From the NCBI RefSeq assembly GCF_014656545.1, contig NZ_BNDS01000005.1, forward strand, positions 58,856-122,855: a stretch of DNA of 64,000 nt, given 5' to 3'. The notes below the pieces were generated by a model, which did no database searches, was not told where the DNA came from, and saw nothing but the letters and a program-made list of their open reading frames with translations. The translations under genes and the position numbers were made by a program. The DNA is from Neobacillus kokaensis (lineage in GTDB: Bacteria > Bacillota > Bacilli > Bacillales > Cytobacillaceae). Shown here one piece after another: positions 62,735 through 64,000 of this stretch (position 1 is its first letter; each line of letters opens with the position of its first letter).

Positions 62735-62751
62735 TTGACTGTATTGGTCAA
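62735..62751. promoter_or_regulatory. TetR-type operator 2
   Basis: TTGAC-TGTATTG-GTCAA, the same half sites and spacing as operator 1. The two centres are 33 bp apart, about three helical turns, so both dimers would sit on the same DNA face. Confidence 0.65.
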
Positions 62752-62839
62752 TGGGCGGACAAGTTTATTTTTTACAAGTTTTTGAACACTATAGTTTTGC
62801 TTTTTGCATTGTGCTACGATGCGTGTGGAGGTGATTCAT

Positions 62840-63814
62840 TTGAAAGATCGAGATTACTCATTGAAGTTAGAAGGGCTGATTACCGCCCAAGACCGGTTAC
62901 CAGCCGGTCATCTGATCTTGCCGGTTTTATCAGCCAAGCAAACCGCGGTGGAAGCGGGAATTGGCGGGGAAGAGAGGGTGGCAGAGGTTTTTCGTAAAAG
63001 TCCGTTTTGCTTTGAAAACCGCATTTATCATGATTTATCGCTTTCTTGTGATGAGAAATTCCAAATCGACTCACATTGTTTAACTCCCTGGCACGGCTTT
63101 GTTTTCGAGGTGAAAAATATCGGCGGGGTGCTGGAGTTTAAAGACAATCCGCCGCAATTAATCAGCACGAAGGACAACGGACATCAATTTGGCTATGAAA
63201 GCCCCGTTGTCCAGCTGCAGCGAAATTGCGATTATTTAACCGAATGGCTTTGGAGCCGGAACATCCAACTCCCCATCTATCGCGCTGTCGTACTAGCCTA
63301 TCCTAGGCAAATCGTCAAAGTCCCCCCCGCCCATACAACACTATTATTTCCCAGCTTAGTTCCTACTTTCATTAAAAACATTCGAAGACCCGAACAAAAA
63401 CTAGATCCAGATACCTTTGCATGGCTTTCTGCTGAACTACTGAGGTCTCATCAACGTTTTATCCCAAGACCCGTTAGTGAAGCTTATCAAATTCCGCTGA
63501 GTGATTTCCGGCCCGGAGTTAGATGCAAAGTATGTCAGAGGTTAGGAATGATTAAGCTTCCTAGGACATGGGTTTGCCCCACTTGTGATGCCACCGATCC
63601 TATAGCACATCAAAAAAATTTGCTCGAGTGGTTTCTGATATATAAAAGAACCATCACGAATCGGGAGTGCAGGGAGTTTTTGGGGGTGGATATCCATACG
63701 GCTAAGCGCATTTTACAAGGGATGGGCTTTAAAGGAGAGGGCGATTATCGATATCGAAAATATTTAATGGAAATTAATAACTTCGATTTTCTAATTAAAA
63801 ATGATTTACGTTAA
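62840..63814 (+). CDS. NERD-domain protein with zinc ribbon
   Basis: The protein is about 324 aa. A nuclease-related (NERD) domain spans about 35-170 with GGEERVAEVFRKSP, the Asp in FQIDSHCLTPWHGFVFEVKN and the E-x-K motif FEVKN. A zinc ribbon follows (CKVCQRLG and WVCPTCD, about 232-258). The end resembles a helix-turn-helix: TNRECREFLGVDIHTAKRIL. It resembles single-copy NERD proteins common in Bacillaceae; nuclease activity is not proven. TTG 62840 follows GGAGGTGA; an upstream ATG at 62804 lacks a ribosome site. Confidence 0.82.
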   Translation: MKDRDYSLKLEGLITAQDRLPAGHLILPVLSAKQTAVEAGIGGEERVAEVFRKSPFCFENRIYHDLSLSCDEKFQIDSHCLTPWHGFVFEVKNIGGVLEFKDNPPQLISTKDNGHQFGYESPVVQLQRNCDYLTEWLWSRNIQLPIYRAVVLAYPRQIVKVPPAHTTLLFPSLVPTFIKNIRRPEQKLDPDTFAWLSAELLRSHQRFIPRPVSEAYQIPLSDFRPGVRCKVCQRLGMIKLPRTWVCPTCDATDPIAHQKNLLEWFLIYKRTITNRECREFLGVDIHTAKRILQGMGFKGEGDYRYRKYLMEINNFDFLIKNDLR

Positions 63815-64000
63815 TTGGAGGCGGTTCACGCTAATTAAGGGCGCTTCTATGCTAATTGGAGGGTGGTTTATGCTAATTGATTCGCCTTACGCTAATTGGG
63901 AGGCAGTTTACGCTAATTAAGGTGGCTTCTACGCTAATTGGAGGGTGGTTTGCGCTAATTGATTCGCCTTACGCTAATTGGGAGGCGCTTTGCGCTAATT
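63811..64000. repeat. Tandem array, 21-bp period with 19-bp variants, 10 or more copies, runs off the window
   Basis: ACGCTAATT recurs; the TAATT core is at 63812, 63832, 63853, 63874, 63893, 63914, 63935, 63956, 63975 and 63996. Steps are 20, 21, 21, 19, 21, 21, 21, 19, 21. A higher-order period of 82 bp (21+21+21+19) is visible: the GATTCGCCTTACGCTAATTG segment is repeated at 63878 and 63960. Confidence 0.9.

Overview
The window looks like a chromosomal segment of an endospore-forming, denitrification-capable Bacillaceae (Bacillus/Neobacillus-like). Evidence: roughly 40-43% GC by eye, strong AGGAGG-type ribosome sites with several GTG/TTG starts, a gerA-gerB-gerC germinant receptor operon, gerQ, a gamma-type SASP-like gene, a YhcN/YlaJ sporulation lipoprotein, bacillithiol genes (yojF-bshB2), hemQ beside pta, a Bacillus-type parS site and a Sec-type nosZ operon. 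Species assignment is inference.

Layout. 1-3040: end of pta with a promoter and upstream cre, hemQ, gerQ, ywdK, ywdI. 3040-3820: gene-poor, with a perfect parS match and a 600-bp element bounded by inverted repeats. 3820-6740: molybdenum-cofactor operon (mobA, moaE, moaD, moeB) with a decayed moeA between mobA and moaE. 6.9-13.1 kb: pdxK, gerABC, yojF-bshB2. 13.1-20.8 kb: carbohydrate locus with AraC-type membrane regulator, two permeases, binding lipoprotein and sulfatase, with a cre site upstream of the first permease gene. 21-28.7 kb: a Crp/Fnr regulator divergent from a nitrous oxide reductase operon (cytochrome c, nosZ, membrane protein, nosD, nosY, nosF, YtkA-SurA-like lipoprotein). 29-36.2 kb: sugar dehydrogenase, HAD phosphatase, AlkD-like, small SASP, double P-loop ATPase, ybaK, B12-binding radical SAM. 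37.3-41.9 kb: livKHMGF branched-chain amino acid transporter. 42.2-47.8 kb: niacin transporter, heterodimeric ABC exporter, ASCH protein. 48-51.2 kb: cstA, a small protein ending in Arg-Cys-Cys, and an ArsA/Get3-like ATPase. 51.2-53.9 kb: gluconate-dehydrogenase-like pair. 54-59.3 kb: YhcN-like lipoprotein and a large secreted subtilase. 59.5-62.7 kb: TetR-controlled ABC-2 transporter. 62.8-63.8 kb: NERD-domain protein.

Two observations stand out. First, cstA is followed by a small RCC-ending protein and an ArsA/Get3-like ATPase; the RCC end resembles E. coli YbdD, the partner of CstA, so this may be a three-part, ATPase-assisted transporter system. Second, intergenic spaces hold at least eight degenerate tandem arrays whose consensus sequences are unrelated but whose periods are either 21 bp or 52 bp, close to two and five turns of B-DNA. 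A third family of about 120-bp structured repeats occurs at 11.6, 12.2 and 53.0 kb.

All calls are from reading the sequence; no database search was run.
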